Assembly (NCBI GenBank): GCA_029866005.1
Contig: JARXAE010000024.1
Location: 1 to 64,000 of the forward strand
DNA from: Fimbriimonas sp.
Lineage (GTDB): Bacteria > Armatimonadota > Fimbriimonadia > Fimbriimonadales > Fimbriimonadaceae
Length of the DNA stretch: 64,000 nucleotides
Direction: 5' to 3'
The notes below the pieces were generated by a model, which worked only from the letters and a program-made list of their open reading frames with translations, ran no database searches and was not told the DNA's origin. Both the position numbers and the translations under genes were made by a program. Each line of letters starts with the position of its first letter. The first letter of the stretch is position 1. Shown piece by piece: positions 17,623 to 25,525 of this stretch.

Positions 17623-18564
17623 TTAGAGTCCGAAACCGAAGATATTGCCTAAAGAGTTAAGGATGAACACCGTGTTGACGAGTTGGTTGACTTGTTGGAA
17701 GTCTGGCGTATTCGTCGCAGGGATATAGACCAAATCGCCTGGCAAAAGCTTCACGTTTTGTGCGGAATCGCCCTTGTTAAGGAACTTAACGAGGTCGGCG
17801 TTGATGCGGACGTATTCACCTGGTCGTCCTGGCAACTCCCTCATGACGTATGCCTGCGAGGTGCGAGCTCGGTAAGGTACTTCTCCTCCGGATACTGATA
17901 CTGCGTCCATGAGTCGCATCGTCTCGCGGTAAGGGTAGAGTCCTGGTGAACGAACTTGACCAAGAACCATGATTCGGTTTCGTTGCTCTTCAGGGATGTC
18001 AAGGACATCTCCGTCCAGGAGTTCGTAGTTTTGAGAGTTATCGCCGAAGACGGTCAAAGCGTACAGATCAATAGGGATCAGCTCCCGTGAGCCTTTACGA
18101 CGAAAGGTAGCGCGGCGAGCATCAGCACGTTCAGAGATGTAACCGCCTCCTGCCGAAAGCAGGTTCATAATGGTGTCGCCTTGGCGAAACACGATCTCGC
18201 CTGGTCGATTGACCTGACCGTTTATACTCGCTTTGAGGCGTCGATACTGCGTAATCGTCACCGAGACAATTGGATCTCGAAGAAGAAGCTTCTTCTTGTA
18301 CAGGTCGAAAAGCATTTTTTCGACTTCGGTGACTGTCTTACCCTCAACAAAGAGAACACCTACGAAGGGAGCAGCGATGTTTCCATCATCCCCAACTGGC
18401 ACGTCGGCTGCGATCTGCTGCTGATTGAAAACTTGAATCCGGAGGACGTCTTCGGGTTTGAGCGTGTAGGGGTTTCCGGTTGACGTATTCTGGCCGAGCG
18501 CTGCCGCGACCATGACGAGCATGATTCCTACAACAACTAACAATCTCCTGACCATCATATTCAT
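17623..18564 (-). CDS. Polysaccharide export protein with SLBB domains (Wza-like)
   Basis: A 313-residue exported protein: signal peptide MMVRRLLVVVGIMLVMVAAALG, then the poly-export domain (YTLKPEDVLRIQVF, VPVGDDGNIAAPFVG, TVTEVEKMLFDLYKKKLL, PIVSVTITQYR). Two SLBB beta-grasp domains follow (INGQVNRPGEIVF and VLGQVRSPGLYPY), then a DLVYIPA end. No lipobox cysteine is seen, unlike E. coli Wza. It would form the outer-membrane channel for capsule or exopolysaccharide. No capsule genes adjoin it. ATG 18564 is chosen for its GGGGTG site and the signal peptide; an upstream start at 18612 would add a non-signal leader. Confidence 0.9.
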   Translation of the reverse strand: MNMMVRRLLVVVGIMLVMVAAALGQNTSTGNPYTLKPEDVLRIQVFNQQQIAADVPVGDDGNIAAPFVGVLFVEGKTVTEVEKMLFDLYKKKLLLRDPIVSVTITQYRRLKASINGQVNRPGEIVFRQGDTIMNLLSAGGGYISERADARRATFRRKGSRELIPIDLYALTVFGDNSQNYELLDGDVLDIPEEQRNRIMVLGQVRSPGLYPYRETMRLMDAVSVSGGEVPYRARTSQAYVMRELPGRPGEYVRINADLVKFLNKGDSAQNVKLLPGDLVYIPATNTPDFQQVNQLVNTVFILNSLGNIFGFGL

Positions 18565-18580
18565 TTTACACCCCGAGTTT

Positions 18581-19429
18581 TCACTCAAATTCAAGTTTAG
18601 CATGAACTGCATCCTGCTGGGAACGGCGGTGACCCTCGATCACGATGGTGAACTCACCCTTCCCAGGAACTTCTTCCTCATTAGGAATGATCGGTAGACA
18701 TTCACGGAATACTTGCTGATTCAGCTTTGTTATCTCTCTGCAGATGGCATATCGGCGAAAACCTAGTACTTCTGCGGATACCTCAAGTAGCGTTCTGAAC
18801 CTGTGAGGTGACTCGAACAACACGAGTGTATAAGGTGATTCCACAAACTGCGCCAGCTCCTTTCGCATTGCGCCCTTTGTCCGACCCAGAAATCCCAAGA
18901 AAGCAAATCGCTGAGCGTAGAAGCCTGAGAGCATGATCGCGGTGATCGGGGCGGATGGACCAGGGATCGCGTCAACTTCGATGCCTCTTTCGTGCGCCAA
19001 ATCTGCGAGACGTGAACCGGGGTCGCTCACTCCGGGAGCACCACCATCGGTCAGAAGCGCAGCGGTTCGACCCTCCTCGATCTCGTTCAGTATCTGGTTG
19101 AGCTTGTAGTCGTCGGTGTGGTCATTGGCCACACGCATTGGCTTTTTGACTTCAAGCACATGACCCAGTTTGGAACTGATCCGTGTGTCTTCGACGATCC
19201 AGATATCGGCTTCGGTCAACGCCAAGCGGGTTCTGGAAGAGATATCTCCCAGATTCCCGATTGGTGTCGCGACCAACGTCAGCTTTGGCTTTACTTCTTG
19301 GGAGCCAGCGTCGACGGAGGAGTTGACGGGGCTTTGGGCTGCGCGGCCTTCTGTCTTGCCTCTTCTTCCTTCTGTTGCTTGGCTAGTTCGGCTTCGGTCT
19401 TGTCGTAGTCGGCCTTTGCTTTTTGCCAT
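18581..19429 (-). CDS. rsmI: 16S rRNA 2'-O-methyltransferase (C1402)
   Basis: A SAM-dependent tetrapyrrole-methylase-fold enzyme that methylates C1402 of 16S rRNA. Markers are LVATPIGNLGDIS, DIWIVEDTR, LTDGGAPGVSDPG, DAIPGPSAPITAIMLSGF, FLGRTKGAMR and VLFESPHR. The start is unclear. ATG 19429, with AAGAAG before it, gives a 45-residue basic leader that overlaps the foldase gene by 139 bases in another frame. The conserved domain begins only at about 19291, where no ATG or GTG is available. Translational coupling with the foldase is likely either way. The enzyme identity is firm; the N-terminus is not. Confidence 0.93.
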   Translation of the reverse strand: MAKSKGRLRQDRSRTSQATEGRRGKTEGRAAQSPVNSSVDAGSQEVKPKLTLVATPIGNLGDISSRTRLALTEADIWIVEDTRISSKLGHVLEVKKPMRVANDHTDDYKLNQILNEIEEGRTAALLTDGGAPGVSDPGSRLADLAHERGIEVDAIPGPSAPITAIMLSGFYAQRFAFLGFLGRTKGAMRKELAQFVESPYTLVLFESPHRFRTLLEVSAEVLGFRRYAICREITKLNQQVFRECLPIIPNEEEVPGKGEFTIVIEGHRRSQQDAVHAKLEFE

Positions 19430-20985
19430 TCTTCTTGTCGTCCTCGGAATTCCTTTTCTTGATCTGACTTCACGAGCGCTGAGGTTTGAAGCTCCTTGAA
19501 GCTTGCAGCAATGTCGCTGTAGACTCGTTGACCGTTCGCATCGTACTTGGTGTTCTTGTCCAGTGCAACTAGGAGTTGAGCGTAAGCATCGTCACCTTTC
19601 TTCTGATCTTTCAGGTCTGAGATGACTTCCTTTCGGAGATCCCAGTTATCTTTAAAGTCAAGATACTTGGCGATTGATGCGATTCGCTCTGTCTTGAGCT
19701 TTGCCTTGTCGGCGCCAGGAGCGTCGTAGATCTTTTGAAACGCAGCGAGAGCAACGGTCGCAGCCAACTCAGCACCAGGCTCATCCTTGGCAACGGCCTT
19801 GGCGAGATCGTATGCTTTTTGCACTTCGGGGCTAACCTTGTCGGTTTGATCCATCATGCCCTTGTTAAGGGCATAAGCGGCCTCATATGCCTTGAGTTCG
19901 AACTTCGGCTGAACTGATTTCTTAAGCTCATCGATCTTCTTTTGGAACTGCCCTTGTGACTCGGAGGAGGCCCACTGGTTCATGTAGCGCGCTTTTTCCT
20001 TATCAAAGTCTGGCGGGACGTTCGCCTTAATGGCGATGACTTTGAAGATTGAAATTCCATCGGGAGTCTTGACCGGCTCGGTATAGCCATTTGGCTGAAG
20101 CGATCCGATCGGTTTAAGATCCTCGCTGCGCTGAATTGCGGTTAGCGGCACCGGCATGATCCGGTCACTTTTCTTCTTTCCTGCCTCAGCAACTTCTTCC
20201 GAATACTGATCAATCGCAGCCTCGAAGGTCTTACCCGCTTTGATCTCGTCATAAATCTTTTTGGCTTTATCTTGATCCGTTGCTTTGACAAGGATTCGCT
20301 TGACGTCAAACTGCTTGAAGCTCTCCTTCACAGTCGCCTCGTCCGGCTTGAGACTGTTCTTGATCTGCTCGATGGCAGCCGCGGGTCCAAATTGCGCTTG
20401 CAGCAGAGGCTTCTCGGCTGGATCAGCAAGCTTCTTGGTGAACTCCTCCATCTGCTTTTTGTACAAATCGGCGATGGTTTGTCCTTGGGCGAGTTCTTTT
20501 ACCTTGGCATCTAGCTCAGCATCGGTTGCGTCTGCTTTTAGCTGAGTTCCAAGTTGGTCTCGGATCGACTTGCGGAATTTCGCCTCGGTGATTTCTTTCT
20601 TGATCGATTCTTCGTCGATCTTGATGCCTGACTGGAGAGCAGCTTCTAGCATGTAGCCTTGCTCGATGACTTGACCAACCGCTTGAGTTTGTAGGCTTAC
20701 GGCGAAGGTCGGAGGGAGCTGATCCAGAAGCTGAGTGTTACCGCCCAACTGTTGCTGGATCAACTGCTCTTGGGCTTTATCGACCCAGGCGACGGGGAGT
20801 TCGACTCCACCAACCGTTGCAAAGGTGGCCAACTTTTGACCTTTTGCATCGGTTGCGGCAAATCCGGACGAGCGGCCACACGCGCTGTAGCCCATCGTAA
20901 CGACCATTGCGATGGCGCTGAAAAGCAAAACTGACTTTCCGCATCCACCTTCAAAAAACTTCTCTCTAACAGTGCTGATTGACAA
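19291..20985 (-). CDS. SurA/PrsA-like peptidyl-prolyl isomerase foldase
   Basis: A 564-residue envelope chaperone. After a hydrophobic segment (KSVLLFSAIAMVVTMGYSAC, perhaps a lipoprotein-like signal) comes a helical SurA-N-type domain with ELPVAWVDKAQEQLI and GYMLEAALQSGIKID. A PpiC rotamase domain follows (KRILVKATDQDKAKKIYDEI, FEAAIDQYSEE, GYTEPVKTPDGISIFKV). The last 150 residues are lysine- and alanine-rich helices ending in a PST-rich tail. TTG 20985 is chosen because AGGTG precedes it by seven bases; the frame is open to a TTG at 21021. Expected job: folding of exported or outer-membrane proteins. Divergent from lexA and sharing its control region. Confidence 0.85.
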   Translation of the reverse strand: MSISTVREKFFEGGCGKSVLLFSAIAMVVTMGYSACGRSSGFAATDAKGQKLATFATVGGVELPVAWVDKAQEQLIQQQLGGNTQLLDQLPPTFAVSLQTQAVGQVIEQGYMLEAALQSGIKIDEESIKKEITEAKFRKSIRDQLGTQLKADATDAELDAKVKELAQGQTIADLYKKQMEEFTKKLADPAEKPLLQAQFGPAAAIEQIKNSLKPDEATVKESFKQFDVKRILVKATDQDKAKKIYDEIKAGKTFEAAIDQYSEEVAEAGKKKSDRIMPVPLTAIQRSEDLKPIGSLQPNGYTEPVKTPDGISIFKVIAIKANVPPDFDKEKARYMNQWASSESQGQFQKKIDELKKSVQPKFELKAYEAAYALNKGMMDQTDKVSPEVQKAYDLAKAVAKDEPGAELAATVALAAFQKIYDAPGADKAKLKTERIASIAKYLDFKDNWDLRKEVISDLKDQKKGDDAYAQLLVALDKNTKYDANGQRVYSDIAASFKELQTSALVKSDQEKEFRGRQEEWQKAKADYDKTEAELAKQQKEEEARQKAAQPKAPSTPPSTLAPKK

Positions 20986-21046
20986 GGGAAAACACCTACT
21001 CCTAATTGGGGAAGGTTTCAATTATGACAGCAAATAATTCTCACTT

Positions 21047-21094
21047 ACTTGACAAGTAGACAAACAGGACGTATAATCCGTCTACCTAATAGGT
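21047..21094 (+). promoter_or_regulatory. lexA promoter with two candidate LexA operators
   Basis: The -35 box TTGACA (21049-21054) and -10 box TATAAT (21072-21077) are both perfect, 17 bases apart. Two 11-bp palindromes flank them: ACTTGACAAGT (21047-21057), covering the -35, and ACCTAATAGGT (21084-21094), at the expected start of transcription. Both fit ACYTRAYARGT and are centred 37 bases apart. A GTAGAC...GTCTAC inverted pair (21056-21061, 21080-21085) also spans the -10. Their placement suits autorepression; neither matches the LexA boxes I know from E. coli or Bacillus. Confidence 0.8.
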
Positions 21095-21105
21095 ATAAGG
21101 CACGC

Positions 21106-21738
21106 ATGGCGAAAGGACTCACAAAGCGGCAACAAGACATCCTGGACTTCGTTCTGGAGTATGTGGAAGGCGAAGGTTATCCTCCGTCGATTCGCGAAAT
21201 TGGCACTCGATTCGAAATCGGCTCGCTGAGAGGTGTGACCGTACATCTTGACGCTCTCGAGCGTAAGGGATACATTTCACGCTCGAATACTCCACGTTCA
21301 ATCAAGCTGACTCATCCGAAGTACACACCGGGGAACTCGAAGGTTGCAATGTTACCGTTGGTTGGTTCGATTGCGGCAGGTACACCAGTACTGGCAGATG
21401 AAGATAAGGAAGCGATGATTCCGGTTCCCGCTGACATGGTTCGAAATGTTGATGGGGCGTTCTTGCTTCGCGTCAAAGGCGATTCAATGATGGGAGATGG
21501 CATCATGCCACGCGATTTGGTCGTCATTCGACCTCAAAAGACGTTTCACCAGTCGGATGTGATGGCGGTTCGGGTTGGCGAAGAGGCAACTATCAAGCGG
21601 ATTCATAAGACTGCAGGCAAAGTCTCGTTGGTTTCGAGTAATCCCGCCTATGAGCCATTTGAAGTTGATCCCCGGGAAACCGAAGTCATCGGAAAGGTAA
21701 TTGGGCTTTTCCGTGACTACGAAGGCATGTCCTTCTGA
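21106..21738 (+). CDS. lexA: SOS repressor LexA
   Basis: A 210-residue repressor. The N-terminal winged helix begins MAKGLTKRQQDILDFV and contains PPSIREIGTRFEIGS as the helix-turn-helix. The self-cleavage site is Ala91-Gly92 (SIAAGTP), and the Ser-Lys dyad is Ser127 (KGDSMMGDG) with Lys164 (EEATIKRI), so RecA-stimulated autocleavage should be intact. ATG 21106 with AAGG upstream is chosen; a longer frame from 21049 would translate through the promoter. The recognition helix differs from the E. coli type, consistent with a different operator. No other SOS gene is next to it. Confidence 0.97.
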   Translation: MAKGLTKRQQDILDFVLEYVEGEGYPPSIREIGTRFEIGSLRGVTVHLDALERKGYISRSNTPRSIKLTHPKYTPGNSKVAMLPLVGSIAAGTPVLADEDKEAMIPVPADMVRNVDGAFLLRVKGDSMMGDGIMPRDLVVIRPQKTFHQSDVMAVRVGEEATIKRIHKTAGKVSLVSSNPAYEPFEVDPRETEVIGKVIGLFRDYEGMSF

Positions 21739-21761
21739 CCATCCTAAGTTAGGCACCCCTA

Positions 21762-21796
21762 TCGGGCATCGGTAAACTGAGGTTTCCGATGCCCGA
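21762..21796 (+). promoter_or_regulatory. 15-bp hairpin enclosing the purC start codon
   Basis: TCGGGCATCGG (21762-21772) pairs perfectly with CCGATGCCCGA (21786-21796), and inside it AAAC (21774-21777) pairs with GTTT (21782-21785). The purC ATG (21789-21791) is in the 3' arm, and the only SD-like run, TGAGG, is in the apical loop. No T-run follows, so it looks like a translation-control structure rather than the lexA terminator. Confidence 0.7.
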
Positions 21797-22682
21797 ACTG
21801 CTTCACTCTGCCGTCTTTGGTCTTCCCGCACCTCGAACGGGGAAGGTGAGGGATGTCTACGATCTCGGCGATTCGGTTCTCATCATTGCGACGGACCGGA
21901 TTTCAGCGTTTGACGCTGTCATGGCGAATGGGATTCCGGATAAGGGGCGCATTCTCACTCAGATGAGTTCGTTCTGGTTTTCCCACCTGACAGACGTTTG
22001 CCCGAACCATGTTCTGTCGGCCGATTTCGAGTTCATCCAGTCTAAGCTTGAGAAACCACAGCCGGAGCTCATGGGGCGGTCGATGCTCTGCAAAAAGGCA
22101 AAGACAATTCCGGTGGAGTGCGTTGCTCGCGGGTACATCACTGGATCGTTGCTGAAGGAGTACAACCAAGCTGGCGGTTCTGTTCATGGGCTGGACCTTC
22201 CGAGTGGGTTGATTGATTCCAGCATGTTGCCCGAACCCATTTTCACCCCGGCGACGAAGGCCGAAGAGGGCCATGACGAGAACATCTCCTTTGAAGAGGT
22301 CGTCAACCGACTCGGACGGGAAACCGCCGAGTTGATTCGGGATTGGACACTTGAGCTTTATTCGCGGGCAAGTCAGCACGCGGCAAGTAAAGGAATCATT
22401 CTGGCCGATACGAAGTTTGAGTTTGGCGAGACTGCGGATGGCATCATCTTGATCGACGAGGTTCTGACCCCCGACAGCTCGCGGTATTGGGATGCCGCGA
22501 TGTACGCCCCGGGCAAGAGTCAATCGAGTTTTGACAAGCAGTTTGTCCGCGATTATTTGGAAACGAGCGGTTGGGACAAGAACCCCCCGGGACCCGTTTT
22601 ACCGGCTGAAATCGTTCAAAAGACCCGGGAGAAGTACATTGATGCTTATCGCCGGATTGTAGGGCAAGAGCCTGACTTATGA
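21789..22682 (+). CDS. purC: SAICAR synthase (purine synthesis)
   Basis: A 297-residue phosphoribosylaminoimidazole-succinocarboxamide synthase, joining aspartate to CAIR. Markers: GKVRDVYDLGDSVLIIATDRISAFD, GRSMLCKKAKTIPVECVARGYITGS, TPATKAEEGHDENISFE, ILADTKFEFG, and the C-terminal LIDEVLTPDSSRYWD. The length suits the longer eukaryote/plant-like bacterial type. ATGA overlap couples it to waaA, an unrelated lipid A gene. Its start codon is buried in a long hairpin. Confidence 0.98.
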   Translation: MPELLHSAVFGLPAPRTGKVRDVYDLGDSVLIIATDRISAFDAVMANGIPDKGRILTQMSSFWFSHLTDVCPNHVLSADFEFIQSKLEKPQPELMGRSMLCKKAKTIPVECVARGYITGSLLKEYNQAGGSVHGLDLPSGLIDSSMLPEPIFTPATKAEEGHDENISFEEVVNRLGRETAELIRDWTLELYSRASQHAASKGIILADTKFEFGETADGIILIDEVLTPDSSRYWDAAMYAPGKSQSSFDKQFVRDYLETSGWDKNPPGPVLPAEIVQKTREKYIDAYRRIVGQEPDL

Positions 22683-23938
22683 TGTATCTCATCTACAACT
22701 TCATCCTCACAGGGCTTGCGCCATTGTGGGTGCCTTGGATGTGGTTGCGGACACGGAAGCGGGGCGAGCAGCCGAATTGGGCGGAGCGGCAGGGGAACTA
22801 TGAGAAATCGCTGCCCATCAAGAAGAAGGGCGATAAGCGGATTTGGGTGCATGCAGTCTCGGTTGGCGAGGTCATCGCTGCCAAGCCTTTTTTGGAAGAG
22901 CTTCGCAAACAGGCTCCAAAGGCAGAGATCGTCTTGAGCGTCACGACCAGTAGCGGGCACCAGACCGCTCGTGAGAAACTTGTCGGCCATTTTGACTTCC
23001 TGATTTACTTCCCTATCGACATGGCGCGGTTTCAGCTTCGGGGCATCCAGCGGGTTCGCCCCGATGTGATCGCGGTGATGGAGACTGAGCTTTGGTACAA
23101 CTTCCTGTGGGCGGCGGATGTGTTCGACGTTCCCGCGTTCATGGTGAACGCGCGGAGCAGCGATCGAGCGTTTCGGCGCTCGATGAAGTTCCGCTGGTTC
23201 TTCGCTGAGACGCTGGCGTTGGTCAAGGAAGTTTTGGCACAGAGCGAACAGGACGCGGAGCGATTTCGGACCTTGGGCGCGCCAAGAGTTCGGGTATTGG
23301 GGAACACAAAGTTTGATGAGGCGGCCGGCACCATCGATACCGATGCGGAGGCGTGGCGAAAGGAGTTACAGTTCGATGAGCGCCCGATCGTGGTTGTTGG
23401 CTCCACTCGAAGCGAACAAGAAGTGCTGATCGTGGTTTCTGCGCTCGAGCCTTTTGCGGGTCAGATCCAAGTTGTTCATGCTCCGAGGCATCTGGAGACG
23501 GCCCAGGAAGTTGCCAGCCTGGCGCAGGCGGGAAGGTTCACGGTAGGTTTTCGATCTCGACGGGAAAAGGCCGATTACATTGTTCTGGACACCTACGGTG
23601 AACTTGGATCGGTGTACTCAGTTGCGGACATTGTGATTGTTGGAGGGGGTTTCGATGCACTTGGCGGACAGAACCTGATCCAGCCGCTCGCTCTGGGCAA
23701 GCCAGTTTTGCACGGACCAAACATGTTCAATTTTCGGGAAGTCGCGGCGCAAAGCGTTGAGGCTGGAGCAAGCAGAGTTTGTGCGACCCATGAAGAGCTC
23801 GAGACCGCCATCAGGGAACTGTTGGGGTCGGCGGAACAGCGAGTTGAGATGGGATTGCGGGCGAGCGAACTCGTCCAACGGAATGTCGGCGCGAGTGCTC
23901 GCTACGCGGCAGTGATCACAGAGTCGCTTTCCAGCTAA
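22679..23938 (+). CDS. waaA: 3-deoxy-D-manno-octulosonic acid transferase
   Basis: A 419-residue GT30 glycosyltransferase that adds Kdo to lipid A at the cytoplasmic membrane face. The N-terminal hydrophobic segment (YLIYNFILTGLAPLWVPW) is the usual membrane anchor. The catalytic Glu is in WVHAVSVGEVIAAKP; other family motifs are TTSSGHQTA, IYFPIDMA, METELWYNFLW and a late GGGFDALGGQNLIQPLALGKPV. Its presence implies that the organism makes LPS with Kdo. Start overlaps the purC stop. Confidence 0.95.
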   Translation: MMYLIYNFILTGLAPLWVPWMWLRTRKRGEQPNWAERQGNYEKSLPIKKKGDKRIWVHAVSVGEVIAAKPFLEELRKQAPKAEIVLSVTTSSGHQTAREKLVGHFDFLIYFPIDMARFQLRGIQRVRPDVIAVMETELWYNFLWAADVFDVPAFMVNARSSDRAFRRSMKFRWFFAETLALVKEVLAQSEQDAERFRTLGAPRVRVLGNTKFDEAAGTIDTDAEAWRKELQFDERPIVVVGSTRSEQEVLIVVSALEPFAGQIQVVHAPRHLETAQEVASLAQAGRFTVGFRSRREKADYIVLDTYGELGSVYSVADIVIVGGGFDALGGQNLIQPLALGKPVLHGPNMFNFREVAAQSVEAGASRVCATHEELETAIRELLGSAEQRVEMGLRASELVQRNVGASARYAAVITESLSS

Positions 23939-24001
23939 ATGCTCCCGTCCCCATGTGCATTGGACCCGTGGTGGTGACCAAGGCAAGCTAAACTAGAACC
24001 G

Positions 24002-24481
24002 ATGAAAGTCGGCGTAATCATGGGGAGCAGCAGTGACTGGGAGACGATGCAGGCGGCTGTTTCCGTCCTGAAGGATTTTGGAATCGAGTGCGAGCATGAG
24101 GTTGTGAGCGCTCACCGAACGCCGGAGCGAATGTACGAGTATGCGAAGACGGCTCGTGAGCGTGGCATTGCGGTCATCATTGCGGGCGCGGGGGGCGCAG
24201 CACACCTACCGGGAATGGTCGCAAGCTTGACGACTTTGCCAGTGATTGGGGTTCCCGTACAAACCAAAGCTCTGGGTGGTGTCGACTCGCTTTACTCGAT
24301 CGTACAAATGCCAGCCGGGATTCCGGTGGCGACGGTGGCGATTGGCAATGCCGCCAATGCGGGACTTCTGGCGGCGAGAATCATCGGCGCGGCTGATATT
24401 GCGATTGCGGAGAAACTTGAGGTGTATGCCGAGAGTCTGAAAGATAAGGTCGCTCAGATGAACCTTGAGATCAAATTATGA
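24002..24481 (+). CDS. purE: N5-carboxyaminoimidazole ribonucleotide mutase
   Basis: A 159-residue class I PurE that moves the carboxyl of N5-CAIR to give CAIR, the substrate of PurC encoded 2 kb away. Markers: [38 protein letters not shown], and a [18 protein letters not shown] tail. Full length. The stop overlaps the ATG of the next gene by four bases. No purK was seen in the window. Confidence 0.98.
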   Translation: MKVGVIMGSSSDWETMQAAVSVLKDFGIECEHEVVSAHRTPERMYEYAKTARERGIAVIIAGAGGAAHLPGMVASLTTLPVIGVPVQTKALGGVDSLYSIVQMPAGIPVATVAIGNAANAGLLAARIIGAADIAIAEKLEVYAESLKDKVAQMNLEIKL

Positions 24482-25524
24482 TAACTGGATTAGTGTTAGC
24501 CACGCTCACATTGCAACGACCGCCCGCAGCGGCGACCAAGTGGGAGACAATCGGACGATTTCAACGGTCTGAGAAGGGTGTGAGCTGCGAGTGGCCAGGA
24601 TCGGCGATTCGGACGAGTATTGCAGCTTCGAAGCTCACGGCTGAATTCACTGCATCGACCGCAAACGACCGATGGCAGGTTGAAATCGATGGAGTTCCGA
24701 CCCAGGTGCTCAAGCTGGGTAAGGGCAATGGACGATATACGATTGATTTACCGAGCGGGAGAATGCACCAGGTTTTGTTGGTAAGACGGAGCGAGGCGTT
24801 TCAGGGATCGACTGAGTTCCGGGGATTTGCGGGAACCGGAGTACGGTATCAGAACCCTTCCGATGACGAATCGCTTTACCGCAATGATCGTCGAATTGAG
24901 ATCATCGGAGACTCGATTAGTGCCGGGTACGGAGTGGACGGTAAGAAAAAAGAAGAGCCTTACAGCCCGGAGACTGCCAACGCTTACTTGACCTACGGTT
25001 GGGTTGCGGCGCGGCAAGTGAAGGCTCTGCCTACGATCGTTGCCTGGTCGGGAAAGAAGATGTGGCCGGACAACACGATTCCTGAGATTTACGACTATGT
25101 CTTTCCGAGCAGAAAAACAGGGGCATGGTCGCCAGACTCCACACCCAAGCCACAGGCGGTCGTGATCAACCTTGCAACAAATGACTTCGGGCGCGGGATT
25201 CCTGACGAAAAGGGATGGAAGGGCGGTTATTCGGCCTTCTTGAAGAAAGTCCGGAAGAACTACCCTTCGGCCTATATCTATCTTGCCACCGGCTCCATGA
25301 TGTCAGACTCGTGGCCGGTTGGGGCGAGGCACCTTTCGACTCTCAAGTCGTGGTTGGATTCGATCCAAACAGAGATGAGCGATCCAAAGATCAAGCGTCT
25401 TGACTTTCCGGTTCAGCAGGAATCAGACGGGATTGGATCCTCTTGGCACCCGAATGCGGTCACGCAGGCAAAGATGGGACGACTCCTAGCGGTCGCCCTG
25501 AAGGGCGACCTCGGCTGGAAGTAG
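24478..25524 (+). CDS. Secreted CE2-like SGNH carbohydrate esterase
   Basis: A 348-residue exported protein with two parts: an N-terminal beta-sandwich (residues about 20-125, typical of family 2 carbohydrate esterases) and an SGNH hydrolase domain. The nucleophile is in [14 protein letters not shown], the Asn block in [10 protein letters not shown], and the catalytic His in SSWHPN near the C-terminus. Relatives deacetylate xylan or glucomannan. The signal peptide is short ([13 protein letters not shown]). ATGA coupling to purE is probably accidental in function; the role fits the other hemicellulose enzymes in the window. Confidence 0.86.
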   Translation: MITGLVLATLTLQRPPAAATKWETIGRFQRSEKGVSCEWPGSAIRTSIAASKLTAEFTASTANDRWQVEIDGVPTQVLKLGKGNGRYTIDLPSGRMHQVLLVRRSEAFQGSTEFRGFAGTGVRYQNPSDDESLYRNDRRIEIIGDSISAGYGVDGKKKEEPYSPETANAYLTYGWVAARQVKALPTIVAWSGKKMWPDNTIPEIYDYVFPSRKTGAWSPDSTPKPQAVVINLATNDFGRGIPDEKGWKGGYSAFLKKVRKNYPSAYIYLATGSMMSDSWPVGARHLSTLKSWLDSIQTEMSDPKIKRLDFPVQQESDGIGSSWHPNAVTQAKMGRLLAVALKGDLGWK

Positions 25525-25525
25525 C

